A stretch of DNA of 50,147 bases, taken from assembly GCA_002697345.1 (NCBI GenBank), contig NZVE01000039.1:1-50147 (forward strand), written 5' to 3'. The stretch is from Paracoccaceae bacterium (lineage in GTDB: Bacteria; Pseudomonadota; Alphaproteobacteria; Rhodobacterales; Rhodobacteraceae). Numbering within the stretch: position 1 is the stretch's first letter; every line of letters starts with the position of its first letter. Position numbers and translations under genes: made by a program. This document shows, piece after piece, positions 6,106-13,229 of the stretch. Under the pieces are notes generated by a model. The model saw only the letters and a list, made by a program, of their open reading frames with translations. It did not search any database and was not told where the DNA came from.

Positions 6106-7901
6106 TAATTTTTAGCCTCAATCATCAACCCATGTTCGGGTAAGTAGAGATATTCGATATCAGATTCAGAAAGGGTTCTGCAAGCATCATCAATTGTTTC
6201 AACGAGAGGCTCGCCCCCCAAATTAAAAGAAGTGTTGAAGACAATAGGACAACCAGTAGCTTCATAAAATTCTTTAATCAAATCATAATAATTTTTATTT
6301 TGTTCTTCAGTGACTGTTTGAATCCTACAAGTACCATCAACATGAATGATTGCAGGAATTTTCTCTTCAATTCCATCCTGACATTTAACAGCATACATCA
6401 TGAACGGGGTTTCGTCCATACCACGAAGATCAAACCACTCATGAACATGTTCTTTAAGGATTGATCCAGCAAAAGGTCGGAAGTATTCACGATTTTTTAC
6501 TTTATTAACAAAATCCTTTCCATCTGGATCACGAGGATCATAAAGAATAGACCTGTTACCTAGTGCTCTAGGACCAGCCTCGGATCTACCTTGGAAGATA
6601 GCAACAATATTTTTATTGGTAATTAAATCAATTACATCTTTGTTTGTAGCTTCAAAAACTCTTGTAGATCCATACTTATCTGCAGTATCTACAATTTGAT
6701 CAGTCGAATACATGTATTCAAATCCAGTATAAAGATCTTTTAGTGGTTCACGGACTTGTGCATCTTTAGTTACTCTATGGTATTGGAGAAGTGCAGCTCC
6801 AATTGCAGTACCAGCATCATTACTTACAGGTTCTACAAATAGATTAATACCTTCATCTTTTAGTTGTTCAAGATACCAATAGTTAGCAACACAATTTAGT
6901 GCATATCCACCAGTCAATACTACATTAGTTTGACCAGTCATATTTACAACTTTACGAATTAGGTCCAGAACCATTTGTTGAGACTCTACTTGAATAGCGT
7001 ATGCCATGTCTCTACGGTTCTGTAAGAGGGTCATATCACCTTCAAAGTCATAGTCAGTCTTAAGGTATTTAAACCGCCCCTGATTGACTAGGGCACCGTT
7101 AGGATACGTTGGTATAATGAGGTCTCTATTGGATGTTTTCCACTCGGAGGCACCATTATGATCTGTATACACATCTGGAATATCATCATTGAAGTTTCCA
7201 TATGGGAATAGACCCATAGTTTTACCAGCTTCAATAGGAGACCACCCACAATACTGTGTTACAGCTTCATATGCCTTAGTGATACCAGCAGTATCATCAA
7301 GAATCATTTCATGAGTTCCTTCCTCACCTTCCCTTGCACTACTAAACTCTTCAAATCGAACAGAGTTCCATGGACCTCTTCCGCCTTGATGTTTGTAGAT
7401 TGTCTTGAATTCTGATGGATACTCACAATTGAACATGGATTCTAGTTCCCATGTCATTTCATCTTGCCCATTAATATTCATGGGAATGAAAGTACCTGCA
7501 CCATCAACAACAACAGCTGCAGCACGACTAAATCCAGACCTATAGAAGGCACATGCTGCGTGAAGTTTATGGTGAGTTGAACTCAAATCAATAACTTGAG
7601 GGTGTTGATTTGGATTTGCTTTCCTATCAATTAGTCCTAACTTTCTTGCCAACGCAACATAGATTGGATCTCCACTGAAATCACAATGTCCAGCCTCACT
7701 TAGTGGTTGAGTATGTGCGATAACAAGATAATCAATAGTATCCGTGAAGTCTAAAATTCTAGTCATACACGCATATGGACCTCCATCATACTTGTTCCTA
7801 GAAAGTCGTTCTTCTTCTATTGATAATACAATTTCACCATCTTTCAGAAGACAGAGCCCTGAGTTATGACCTCGAGCAATAGCCGCAATCCATTGTGACA
7901 T
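6105..7901 (-). CDS. Carbamoyltransferase, full length (NodU/CmcH/TobZ family)
   Basis: A 598-residue O-carbamoyltransferase with both domains. The Kae1-like N-terminal domain has GHNSGLCLL (11-19), EEERLSRNKYDGG, H110-x-x-x-H114 in THHKLHA, D133 in VVVDGAG, GKTMGLFPYG, LTGGYALNC (329-337) and D362 in VSNDAG. The YrdC-like C-terminal domain (about 405-598) has GRSEAGPRALGNRS (438-451) and NREYFRPFAGSI (470-481). Family members transfer a carbamoyl group from carbamoyl phosphate to a sugar or antibiotic hydroxyl, via carbamoyl-adenylate in TobZ. GAGG lies 8 bases before the ATG. It begins the overlapping eight-gene chain and lies 9 bases after the glycosyltransferase gene. A carbamoylated surface sugar is the likely product, but the acceptor is unknown. 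Confidence 0.93.
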   Translation of the reverse strand: MSQWIAAIARGHNSGLCLLKDGEIVLSIEEERLSRNKYDGGPYACMTRILDFTDTIDYLVIAHTQPLSEAGHCDFSGDPIYVALARKLGLIDRKANPNQHPQVIDLSSTHHKLHAACAFYRSGFSRAAAVVVDGAGTFIPMNINGQDEMTWELESMFNCEYPSEFKTIYKHQGGRGPWNSVRFEEFSSAREGEEGTHEMILDDTAGITKAYEAVTQYCGWSPIEAGKTMGLFPYGNFNDDIPDVYTDHNGASEWKTSNRDLIIPTYPNGALVNQGRFKYLKTDYDFEGDMTLLQNRRDMAYAIQVESQQMVLDLIRKVVNMTGQTNVVLTGGYALNCVANYWYLEQLKDEGINLFVEPVSNDAGTAIGAALLQYHRVTKDAQVREPLKDLYTGFEYMYSTDQIVDTADKYGSTRVFEATNKDVIDLITNKNIVAIFQGRSEAGPRALGNRSILYDPRDPDGKDFVNKVKNREYFRPFAGSILKEHVHEWFDLRGMDETPFMMYAVKCQDGIEEKIPAIIHVDGTCRIQTVTEEQNKNYYDLIKEFYEATGCPIVFNTSFNLGGEPLVETIDDACRTLSESDIEYLYLPEHGLMIEAKN

Positions 7902-7910
7902 TTAAATACC

Positions 7911-9086
7911 TCAATTAATATCAGTTTTTAGTAGATTCTTTACTTCGTTTTTGAAACCTACTTTTGGTTTTTTGGGTTTTTCTGCAATATTTGCAGGTGG
8001 CTGATTCCACTGAGGTTGTGGCAACATTGCAGTACTTCCTGGCAACATTGCAGTACTTCCTGGTGCAACTGCAGGAGTTGCTGCAGTTCCAGGTGGACAG
8101 GTAGGACAATCTGTACTTTGTGGAGGCGTATAAGTTCCTTTAAACGAAGTGGGTTTGCCTAAATGTTTTCTAGCAGAACGTAAAATAGATTTGACGTGTT
8201 CCGCAGACATTTCCATAGATTGATCATTATAACGATCAATAGTTTCATCCATAGTCAATCTAATTGGGGAATATTTCCTTCTGTCTAAACCAATATCAAT
8301 TAGATCAAAGTTACTATCTTCTGGATAAGAAATATTAACTGGATAAGTAGATCCAATAACTACAGTTGCTTTTTTGTCAAGAGACTTGCAAATATGTTGA
8401 CCAATACTATCTACACCTATGAAATGATCAGCAACGTCTATGACAGAAGCCCATACCCTAATGTCCTCAATCTGAGGTCTTGCAATTTTATATTTTGACT
8501 TGTCTTCATTTTCTTCTACAGGAAACTGAAGTTCAGCCATGACAATAACACCATAATCTTTTTTGAGATCATTAATAATATCTACAGTGTTTACTAGAGA
8601 CATACTTCTCGAAGAAGCGTCTGCAATAAACTCACCAACAGTCTGAACTCCTCTACCAAAAGGTTGGATTACTACTACCTTATCTTTACCAGTTACTGCT
8701 TTAACTTCTTGAATCATATTGTAACCAGCAATAACCTCCATCTTAGTGAGATTGAGAGTTGGTTTGGGAAGTTCTCTCGGTTCATCTAGACCATTGATTT
8801 CCATATCAAAAGCTTGTGCCAAACTACATTTTTGATTGTAGTAATGCCACATTCTATATGGTTCTGGTGAAACACAGTCTCTATGCTTCAAATGTTCATG
8901 GAACAAATTTTTGTGCCACATGTCATAGACTTTGCCATCTAGAGTTGCATGACCTTTAAAAAAGTCTGTTCCTCCTTCAGCAACGATGATAAAATCGTCA
9001 TGGGTTTCTGCATATTTTTCAAATGCAGGAATGGAGCAAAGCACTCTACCGGCTCCTCCATTGACAAAAAATGCTTTGGATCTCAT
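7911..9086 (-). CDS. GT9 (heptosyltransferase-like) glycosyltransferase with proline-rich tail
   Basis: A 391-residue protein of GT-B/GT9 appearance. The N-terminus FFVNGGAGRVLCSIPAFEKY matches the GGIGD-x-(L)-x-x-P-A-L opening of heptosyltransferases. FIGVDSIGQHICKSL (222-236) followed by VVIGST matches the GxDSGxxHxAxAL...GxT nucleotide-sugar loop. After about residue 315 comes a low-complexity Pro/Thr/Ala tail containing CPTCPPG and a duplicated PGSTAML, then a lysine-rich end. The start was set at 9086: GGAG lies 9 bases before this ATG, and the longer frame would start at a TTG overlapping that site. It is the first gene of the sugar block, so it may transfer the heptose made by its neighbours. 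The acceptor is unknown. Confidence 0.75.
   Translation of the reverse strand: MRSKAFFVNGGAGRVLCSIPAFEKYAETHDDFIIVAEGGTDFFKGHATLDGKVYDMWHKNLFHEHLKHRDCVSPEPYRMWHYYNQKCSLAQAFDMEINGLDEPRELPKPTLNLTKMEVIAGYNMIQEVKAVTGKDKVVVIQPFGRGVQTVGEFIADASSRSMSLVNTVDIINDLKKDYGVIVMAELQFPVEENEDKSKYKIARPQIEDIRVWASVIDVADHFIGVDSIGQHICKSLDKKATVVIGSTYPVNISYPEDSNFDLIDIGLDRRKYSPIRLTMDETIDRYNDQSMEMSAEHVKSILRSARKHLGKPTSFKGTYTPPQSTDCPTCPPGTAATPAVAPGSTAMLPGSTAMLPQPQWNQPPANIAEKPKKPKVGFKNEVKNLLKTDIN
8021..8062. repeat. Perfect 21-bp tandem duplication inside the GT9 gene
   Basis: Two identical 21-base units, 8021-8041 and 8042-8062, encode the repeated heptapeptide PGSTAML in the proline-rich tail. In-frame units of this kind are prone to slippage, so copy number may vary between relatives. 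Confidence 0.9.
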
Positions 9087-9132
9087 ATAAAAAAACTCCA
9101 AACAGTATGATAAAGAATGATCTATTCTGATG

Positions 9133-9140
9133 TATTTAGT
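9133..9140 (-). promoter_or_regulatory. Late promoter octamer (ACTAAATA) for the sugar block
   Basis: ACTAAATA on the minus strand, 47 bases before the GT9 ATG and just after the end of the DUF6445 gene. It is the only octamer noticed ahead of the GT9-to-oxygenase block, so it may drive all nine genes. Confidence 0.5.
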
Positions 9141-9149
9141 CTACCAAAA

Positions 9150-9782
9150 TTACATGAATAATACTTGCACAAGTCTTGGAAACTCAGTAAACATACCTCT
9201 TTTAAGAACTGCTCCATGCATGTGCCCACATTCATATAATACCATCCTATTGTATTTCATTTCAGATTCATATTCTAATCTTGGTACGGCTGATGGATCT
9301 TCTGGCATCCAAGCATAAAAGTTAGTTCCTCCATCACATTCTTCATCTTTATTGAGATAGATTACTGCAGCCCACTTATAATTGGTTGAATCTTTATGGA
9401 ATGTATATGTATGTTTTTTCTCATTAAATCTAGTTTCAATATCATCCCCATTAGTGATATTTACCATAAATTTAGTATCTCTCCAAAAAGTATCATCGTA
9501 CTCTGGATTCCAAAAATCAAATTGACATGCTTTTTCAAAAACTGATTTTAAATTCTCATCAAATCCTTCTATATTTTCAACAACTCTTGATCCTATAAGA
9601 TTTCCCGTATATTTCTTATCGATCTTGCGAGTACCATTAAGAGCAATTTCTCGCACTTCATCAGGATTTTTATAGAAATCATCTACAGTAATTACATATC
9701 TCCATACATGTCCTAGTTCATTTTTAGCATGATCATATATTTTTTTTACTGTCGTCTTACGAGATTCATTTAGTTCAAACAT
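9150..9782 (-). CDS. DUF6445-type 2OG-Fe(II) oxygenase-like protein
   Basis: A 210-residue protein of the same family as the gene at 504-1217. It has DDFYKNPDEVREIAL (34-48), the iron motif H129-x-D131 in TFHKDST, YLNKDEECDGGTNFY (142-156), H189 in GHMHGA, and R203 in FPRLVQVLF. The start was placed at 9782. A longer frame would begin inside the hairpin of a terminator (9796-9816), and the ATG at 9794 directly follows that terminator's T-run with no ribosome-binding site. A weak GAGAAG precedes 9782. The gene is separated from the chaperone-like gene by that terminator. An AT-rich stretch upstream (about 9817-9845) could hold a promoter. The substrate is unknown. Confidence 0.8.
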   Translation of the reverse strand: MFELNESRKTTVKKIYDHAKNELGHVWRYVITVDDFYKNPDEVREIALNGTRKIDKKYTGNLIGSRVVENIEGFDENLKSVFEKACQFDFWNPEYDDTFWRDTKFMVNITNGDDIETRFNEKKHTYTFHKDSTNYKWAAVIYLNKDEECDGGTNFYAWMPEDPSAVPRLEYESEMKYNRMVLYECGHMHGAVLKRGMFTEFPRLVQVLFM

Positions 9783-9795
9783 ATTTCTTCTCATT

Positions 9796-9816
9796 AAAAA
9801 GGGAGCCTTAGCTCCC
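9796..9816 (-). terminator. Intrinsic terminator after the chaperone-like gene
   Basis: On the minus strand, GGGAGC-TAAG-GCTCCC forms a perfect 6-bp stem with a 4-base loop, followed by TTTTT. It lies between the stop at 9856 and the ATG at 9782 and should end the fibre transcript there. Confidence 0.85.
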
Positions 9817-9855
9817 ATATAATATAATATTATATATCTACCTTAAATTCAACCG

Positions 9856-10626
9856 TTAATTGCCGATAACACCACTCGATGGAGGGGCCCAATCGGCAGT
9901 TGCATCTGCAGGTGGTTCTGGATCAGCTGGAGGTGCAGTGTAATATGGTTGGTCTGGGAACATATAGTATGCAATATTTGGTGAAACACCAGCAGCTTCT
10001 AATTCAGTTGGCAGATCTCTCAACTTCTGACGATATGTTTTCCAAGTATTCTTCATGTCCTCGGGCATGTCTTCTGCAATTTGACCATCAGTCTGTGCAA
10101 GCTGTGTATTTCTATGAGATCTAATATCATCCCAGGTCAAATCATTTGGTCTGCCAAGCATTTTTTCCTGAACAGTAAATGCATGTATTGTTGGAACTCC
10201 ATCAACAACTTTTACAGTTGATGCATCATAAAGATCTTCGATAAACAAATGCCGATTATACTTAAATTGTCTGTACCCTTGAGCAGTCATATCGGGACAA
10301 TCTGGATGAGGAATGTCATCATCAACTTCTCGGGTTTCTTCTTTTTCATCGATGACTGGGCCCCTCAATTGACAGATGAGTGGATATTCGGTGCAATCCA
10401 CTTCAAACATTTGAGTTACATCGGCTGGAATTGGTCTTCCATCAGCCATGTCATCTTCGGTTAAAGGACCGTACTTTTCTGTCCCATCGGCACCAATTTG
10501 GAGCCAAATTTTGTCAGGACCATCGTAAGTGACAGCTCTTGATTTGCCTTCGGAATATGAGTGATCTCTTAGAAAATCGTTTGGAACAGGCATGTTCCAA
10601 TCGTGAGAAATAATTTCTGTTGCCAT
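9856..10626 (-). CDS. Tail-fibre assembly chaperone-like protein
   Basis: A 256-residue acidic protein. The segment LTWDDIRSHRNTQLAQTDGQ (about 164-183), followed by AEDMPEDMKNTWKTYRQKLRDLP, matches the phage tail assembly chaperone pattern (IRxxRNxLLxxTDW...DxPxxxxxxWxxYRQxLRDLP; Phage_tail_APC-like). The C-terminus is rich in proline and alanine. In T4-like phages a fibre assembly factor or adhesin gene typically follows the distal fibre gene. Here it follows three adhesin-like genes and is set off by its own promoter and by terminators on each side. Its likely role is folding or trimerising the adhesins. The N-terminal half (1-110) is not recognised. Confidence 0.7.
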   Translation of the reverse strand: MATEIISHDWNMPVPNDFLRDHSYSEGKSRAVTYDGPDKIWLQIGADGTEKYGPLTEDDMADGRPIPADVTQMFEVDCTEYPLICQLRGPVIDEKEETREVDDDIPHPDCPDMTAQGYRQFKYNRHLFIEDLYDASTVKVVDGVPTIHAFTVQEKMLGRPNDLTWDDIRSHRNTQLAQTDGQIAEDMPEDMKNTWKTYRQKLRDLPTELEAAGVSPNIAYYMFPDQPYYTAPPADPEPPADATADWAPPSSGVIGN

Positions 10627-10660
10627 GGTTAGATTTTTTCAGGTTAACGTCCTTCTCAGT

Positions 10661-10668
10661 TATTTATA
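10661..10668 (-). promoter_or_regulatory. Late promoter octamer (TATAAATA)
   Basis: TATAAATA followed by ACTGAG, 35 bases before the ATG of the chaperone-like gene and immediately downstream of a terminator. This is the exact T4 late consensus. Confidence 0.75.
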
Positions 10669-10677
10669 ACAAAACAT

Positions 10678-10702
10678 AAAAAAAGACCCCTTTACGAGGT
10701 CT
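10678..10702 (-). terminator. Intrinsic terminator after the third adhesin gene
   Basis: On the minus strand, AGACCTC-GTAAA-GGGGTCT forms a 7-bp stem (one U-G pair) with a 5-base loop, followed by a long run of T. It ends the adhesin transcript just before the next late promoter. Confidence 0.88.
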
Positions 10703-10742
10703 AAATGGACAATCGGGACATCCTGCCCCACAACATCCAGAA

Positions 10743-11540
10743 TTACATATAACTAATTTTAACAACACCACTTCCACCAGTTCCACCTTGTCCGCAACAT
10801 CTTTCACAGTAAGATGTGACCGCACCCTGACCACCATGTCCATATGGGGCTCTCCAGCAACCACAACGGACCCAACAATGTCTAACAGTGTTAGCCACTG
10901 CCATAGTACCCAAGAATGGAGCTCCTGTAGATCTAGTCTCATTGAAGAAACAATGACAGTACATACCATCACCACCGTATCCTTTTCTAGTACCACCACC
11001 ATGGTTACCCATTCCAAAGTCTCCTCCATGAGCACCAGGTTGCATACAACACTTAGCCATAGTGGAACTACAAGTTGTGGACCAAGCGTTAGTTGCACAA
11101 CCTCTAGTACCACCCATTGCACAGAAGTTACTTAATCCAGCTCCATTCATATATGAAACACATCCATCACATCCAACACATTCTCTAGAACAACAACGAT
11201 AAACACCACCAGCACATACTGTATATTGATTTGTTGGTGTTACACTAAGAGTTTTTGCATTATAGTATCCACCCTGAGCTCCATGCCAGTTATAACATCT
11301 GTTACATGAACATGTTCCATGTCCATTTCCTCCAGCGCCCCAGAGTTCTACATACATTTTTTGGACTCCAGTTGGAACAGTCCAAAGACAACAGCAACCA
11401 GAACTCATTGACTGGGGATCCCCATAGATCCACTTAACATTCCAGTTAGAGAATGCTCCACCCACTAGTTGAGTGTTAGTAATAGACCCATCAACAATTT
11501 GTGAGTTACTAATCTGTTTATAAGAAGCGTAATTAGCCAT
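10743..11540 (-). CDS. Cysteine/glycine-rich tail adhesin-like protein, paralogue 3
   Basis: A 265-residue protein with about 25 cysteines. The N-terminus (YASYKQISNSQIVDGSITNTQL) is a fibre-type attachment segment. SGCCCLWTVPTGVQKMYVEL followed by WGAGGNGHG matches the glycine-rich domain found at tips of T4-like tail fibres. Shared blocks are TCSCNRC, RECVGCDGC, LSNFCAMGG, CWVRCGCW and SYCERCCGQGGTGG near the C-terminus. Residues about 150-205 differ most from the paralogues. Likely a receptor-binding tip protein, with cysteines possibly forming disulfides or binding metal. It has its own late promoter and is followed by a terminator. No enzyme motif was seen. Confidence 0.72.
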   Translation of the reverse strand: MANYASYKQISNSQIVDGSITNTQLVGGAFSNWNVKWIYGDPQSMSSGCCCLWTVPTGVQKMYVELWGAGGNGHGTCSCNRCYNWHGAQGGYYNAKTLSVTPTNQYTVCAGGVYRCCSRECVGCDGCVSYMNGAGLSNFCAMGGTRGCATNAWSTTCSSTMAKCCMQPGAHGGDFGMGNHGGGTRKGYGGDGMYCHCFFNETRSTGAPFLGTMAVANTVRHCWVRCGCWRAPYGHGGQGAVTSYCERCCGQGGTGGSGVVKISYM

Positions 11541-11560
11541 TAGGAGTCCTATTTAATAGT

Positions 11561-11568
11561 TATTTATC
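11561..11568 (-). promoter_or_regulatory. Late promoter octamer (GATAAATA)
   Basis: GATAAATA followed by ACTATT, 21 bases before the ATG at 11540 and overlapping the stop codon of the upstream adhesin gene. AGGA lies shortly before the start. Confidence 0.7.
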
Positions 11569-12364
11569 AGAAGTAAGTGATTTTGACGAGTCCACCGCCA
11601 CCAGTACCACCTTGTCCACAGCAACTAGATCCACAATATGAGGAGTGTGCGCCCTGACCACCATGACCATAAGGAACAATCCAGCAACCACAACGGATCC
11701 AACACTCTTTATTTGACATATGAACATCAGTTCCAATGAATGGAGCAGAAGTTGGTGTTTGCATCTGAACCCAACAGTGACACCAACCACGGTAAGTGTC
11801 ATGTCCACCAGTAGACCAAGTATCTCGTAGGTTACCCATACCAAACTGACCACCATTACTTGTAGGAGCCACACAGCAGTGCCATTCTGCATTACATGCA
11901 GTTGACCAACTAGTGTTGGCGTGACCACAAGATCCACCGTATGCACAGAAGTTACTTAGATTATATCCATTTACATATGATGAACATCCGTTACATCCAC
12001 CACACTCTCTAGAGAGACATGGATACACACCAGCAGCACATACAGAATATGTGCATCCAGCGGCGGTATCTAACATCACACTGTTATACAGTCCACCGCC
12101 AGCACCTCTGTAGTGATGACATCTGCTACAAGAACATGCACCATTTCCATTACCACCAGCACCCCAAGCCTGGATCCAGAGTTTCTTAACTCCAGTTGGA
12201 ACAACCCAAGCGCAGCAACATCCAGGTGAACATCGGCACATAGTTCCATAGATCCACTTTACTCCAAATGTTGAAGTTGGGGATGAAGCAAATTTTGTAG
12301 ATCCTAAGATTCCACTATCTAGTTGATCTCCCTGAATTTTTTTATAACTTGTGTAGTCGGCCAT
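11567..12364 (-). CDS. Cysteine/glycine-rich tail adhesin-like protein, paralogue 2
   Basis: A 265-residue paralogue of the proteins at 10743 and 12378, with about 27 cysteines. It shares GCCCAWVVPTGVKKLWIQ followed by AWGAGGNGNG, ACSCSRC, RECGGCNGC, LSNFCAYGG, CWIRCGCW and CCGQGGTGGGG. It differs at the N-terminus (MCRCSPG insertion, SGILGSTKF) and in the region after CCVAPTSNGGQFGMGN. The ATG has a strong AAGGGGA site, and no octamer lies in the 13-base gap from the previous gene, so it is probably co-transcribed with it. Proposed receptor-binding role, inferred from the glycine-rich fold and position. Confidence 0.72.
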   Translation of the reverse strand: MADYTSYKKIQGDQLDSGILGSTKFASSPTSTFGVKWIYGTMCRCSPGCCCAWVVPTGVKKLWIQAWGAGGNGNGACSCSRCHHYRGAGGGLYNSVMLDTAAGCTYSVCAAGVYPCLSRECGGCNGCSSYVNGYNLSNFCAYGGSCGHANTSWSTACNAEWHCCVAPTSNGGQFGMGNLRDTWSTGGHDTYRGWCHCWVQMQTPTSAPFIGTDVHMSNKECWIRCGCWIVPYGHGGQGAHSSYCGSSCCGQGGTGGGGLVKITYF

Positions 12365-12377
12365 TGATTCCCCTTGA

Positions 12378-13160
12378 TTACATGTATGTGATACGTACTA
12401 TTCCAGATCCACCAGTACCGCCTTGTCCGCAGCATCTTTCACAATATGAAGTCATTGCGCTTTGGCCACCGCCACCATATGGTGCGATCCAGCAACCACA
12501 ACGCATCCAACAGTGACTGGAGTACGTTTTATTACCAATTCCAATTAGTGCGGCTCCACCACTACAAGTTTGTGTATTAGACAAACCACAATGACAGTTC
12601 CATTGACCACTGAATCCTGGGTTATGGGGAGATACTGCAAAATCACCATTATATGTTCCTGGTTGCATACAGGTGTGATAGGTAGATGCACAGAGGTTGG
12701 ACCAATCAGTATTGGCTTCTCCTCTCATACCACCCACTGCACAGAAGTTACTTAGATTATATCCATTCACATAAGATGAACATCCGTAACATCCAGTACA
12801 TTCTCTAGAACAGCATCTATAGACGCCAGCAGCACATACTGAATATTGACAACTTCCTGTTGTAGTAATTGTCTTGGTGTTGTACGATCCACCGCCAGCA
12901 CCTTTGAAGTGATGGCATCTGTTGCAAGAACATGCACCATTTCCATTACCGCCAGCACCCCATAGTTCCCAAGTAATTTTACCAACTCCAGATGGTACTG
13001 TCCAAAGACAACAACAACCAGAAGTCATTGCTGTTGGATCTCCATAAATTGTTTTTACATTCCAGCTCGGTCCAACACCAGTAGCAAGTTTTTCAACGGT
13101 GATGGACCCATCTGGAACCTGGGCCGCAGTTACTTTTTTATATGATCTATAGTTGGCCAT
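12378..13160 (-). CDS. Cysteine/glycine-rich tail adhesin-like protein, paralogue 1
   Basis: A 260-residue protein, first of three tandem paralogues, with about 25 cysteines. The N-terminus YRSYKKVTAAQVPDGSITVE is of fibre type. SGCCCLWTVPSGVGKITWEL followed by WGAGGNGNG begins the glycine-rich domain, then come ACSCNRC, RECTGCYGC, LSNFCAVGG, CWMRCGCW and CCGQGGTGGSG. The variable part is around residues 150-200 (QPGTYNGDFAVSPHNPGFSG). It follows the 1477-residue fibre gene and has its own late promoter. Likely a distal adhesin assembled with the help of the chaperone-like protein encoded at 9856. Confidence 0.72.
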   Translation of the reverse strand: MANYRSYKKVTAAQVPDGSITVEKLATGVGPSWNVKTIYGDPTAMTSGCCCLWTVPSGVGKITWELWGAGGNGNGACSCNRCHHFKGAGGGSYNTKTITTTGSCQYSVCAAGVYRCCSRECTGCYGCSSYVNGYNLSNFCAVGGMRGEANTDWSNLCASTYHTCMQPGTYNGDFAVSPHNPGFSGQWNCHCGLSNTQTCSGGAALIGIGNKTYSSHCWMRCGCWIAPYGGGGQSAMTSYCERCCGQGGTGGSGIVRITYM

Positions 13161-13180
13161 TTACGATCCTAGATTAGTTT

Positions 13181-13188
13181 TATTTAGA
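13181..13188 (-). promoter_or_regulatory. Late promoter octamer (TCTAAATA)
   Basis: TCTAAATA on the minus strand, 21 bases before the ATG of the first adhesin gene, in the 69-base gap after the 1477-residue fibre gene. Confidence 0.55.
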
Positions 13189-13229
13189 TAAAAATTTATA
13201 AAGAAAATCATAACAAAGATAGTCACGTA

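Noticed and set aside
9783..9818. Longer start for the DUF6445 gene at 9818 (MGAKAPFLM...)
   Set aside because: Those codons form the hairpin and T-run of an intrinsic terminator. The ATG at 9782 is a better start.
10788..11135. Plus-strand and other-frame open frames across the adhesin and giant genes
   Set aside because: They are antisense or out-of-frame shadows with Ser/Thr or Leu runs and no start signals or domains.
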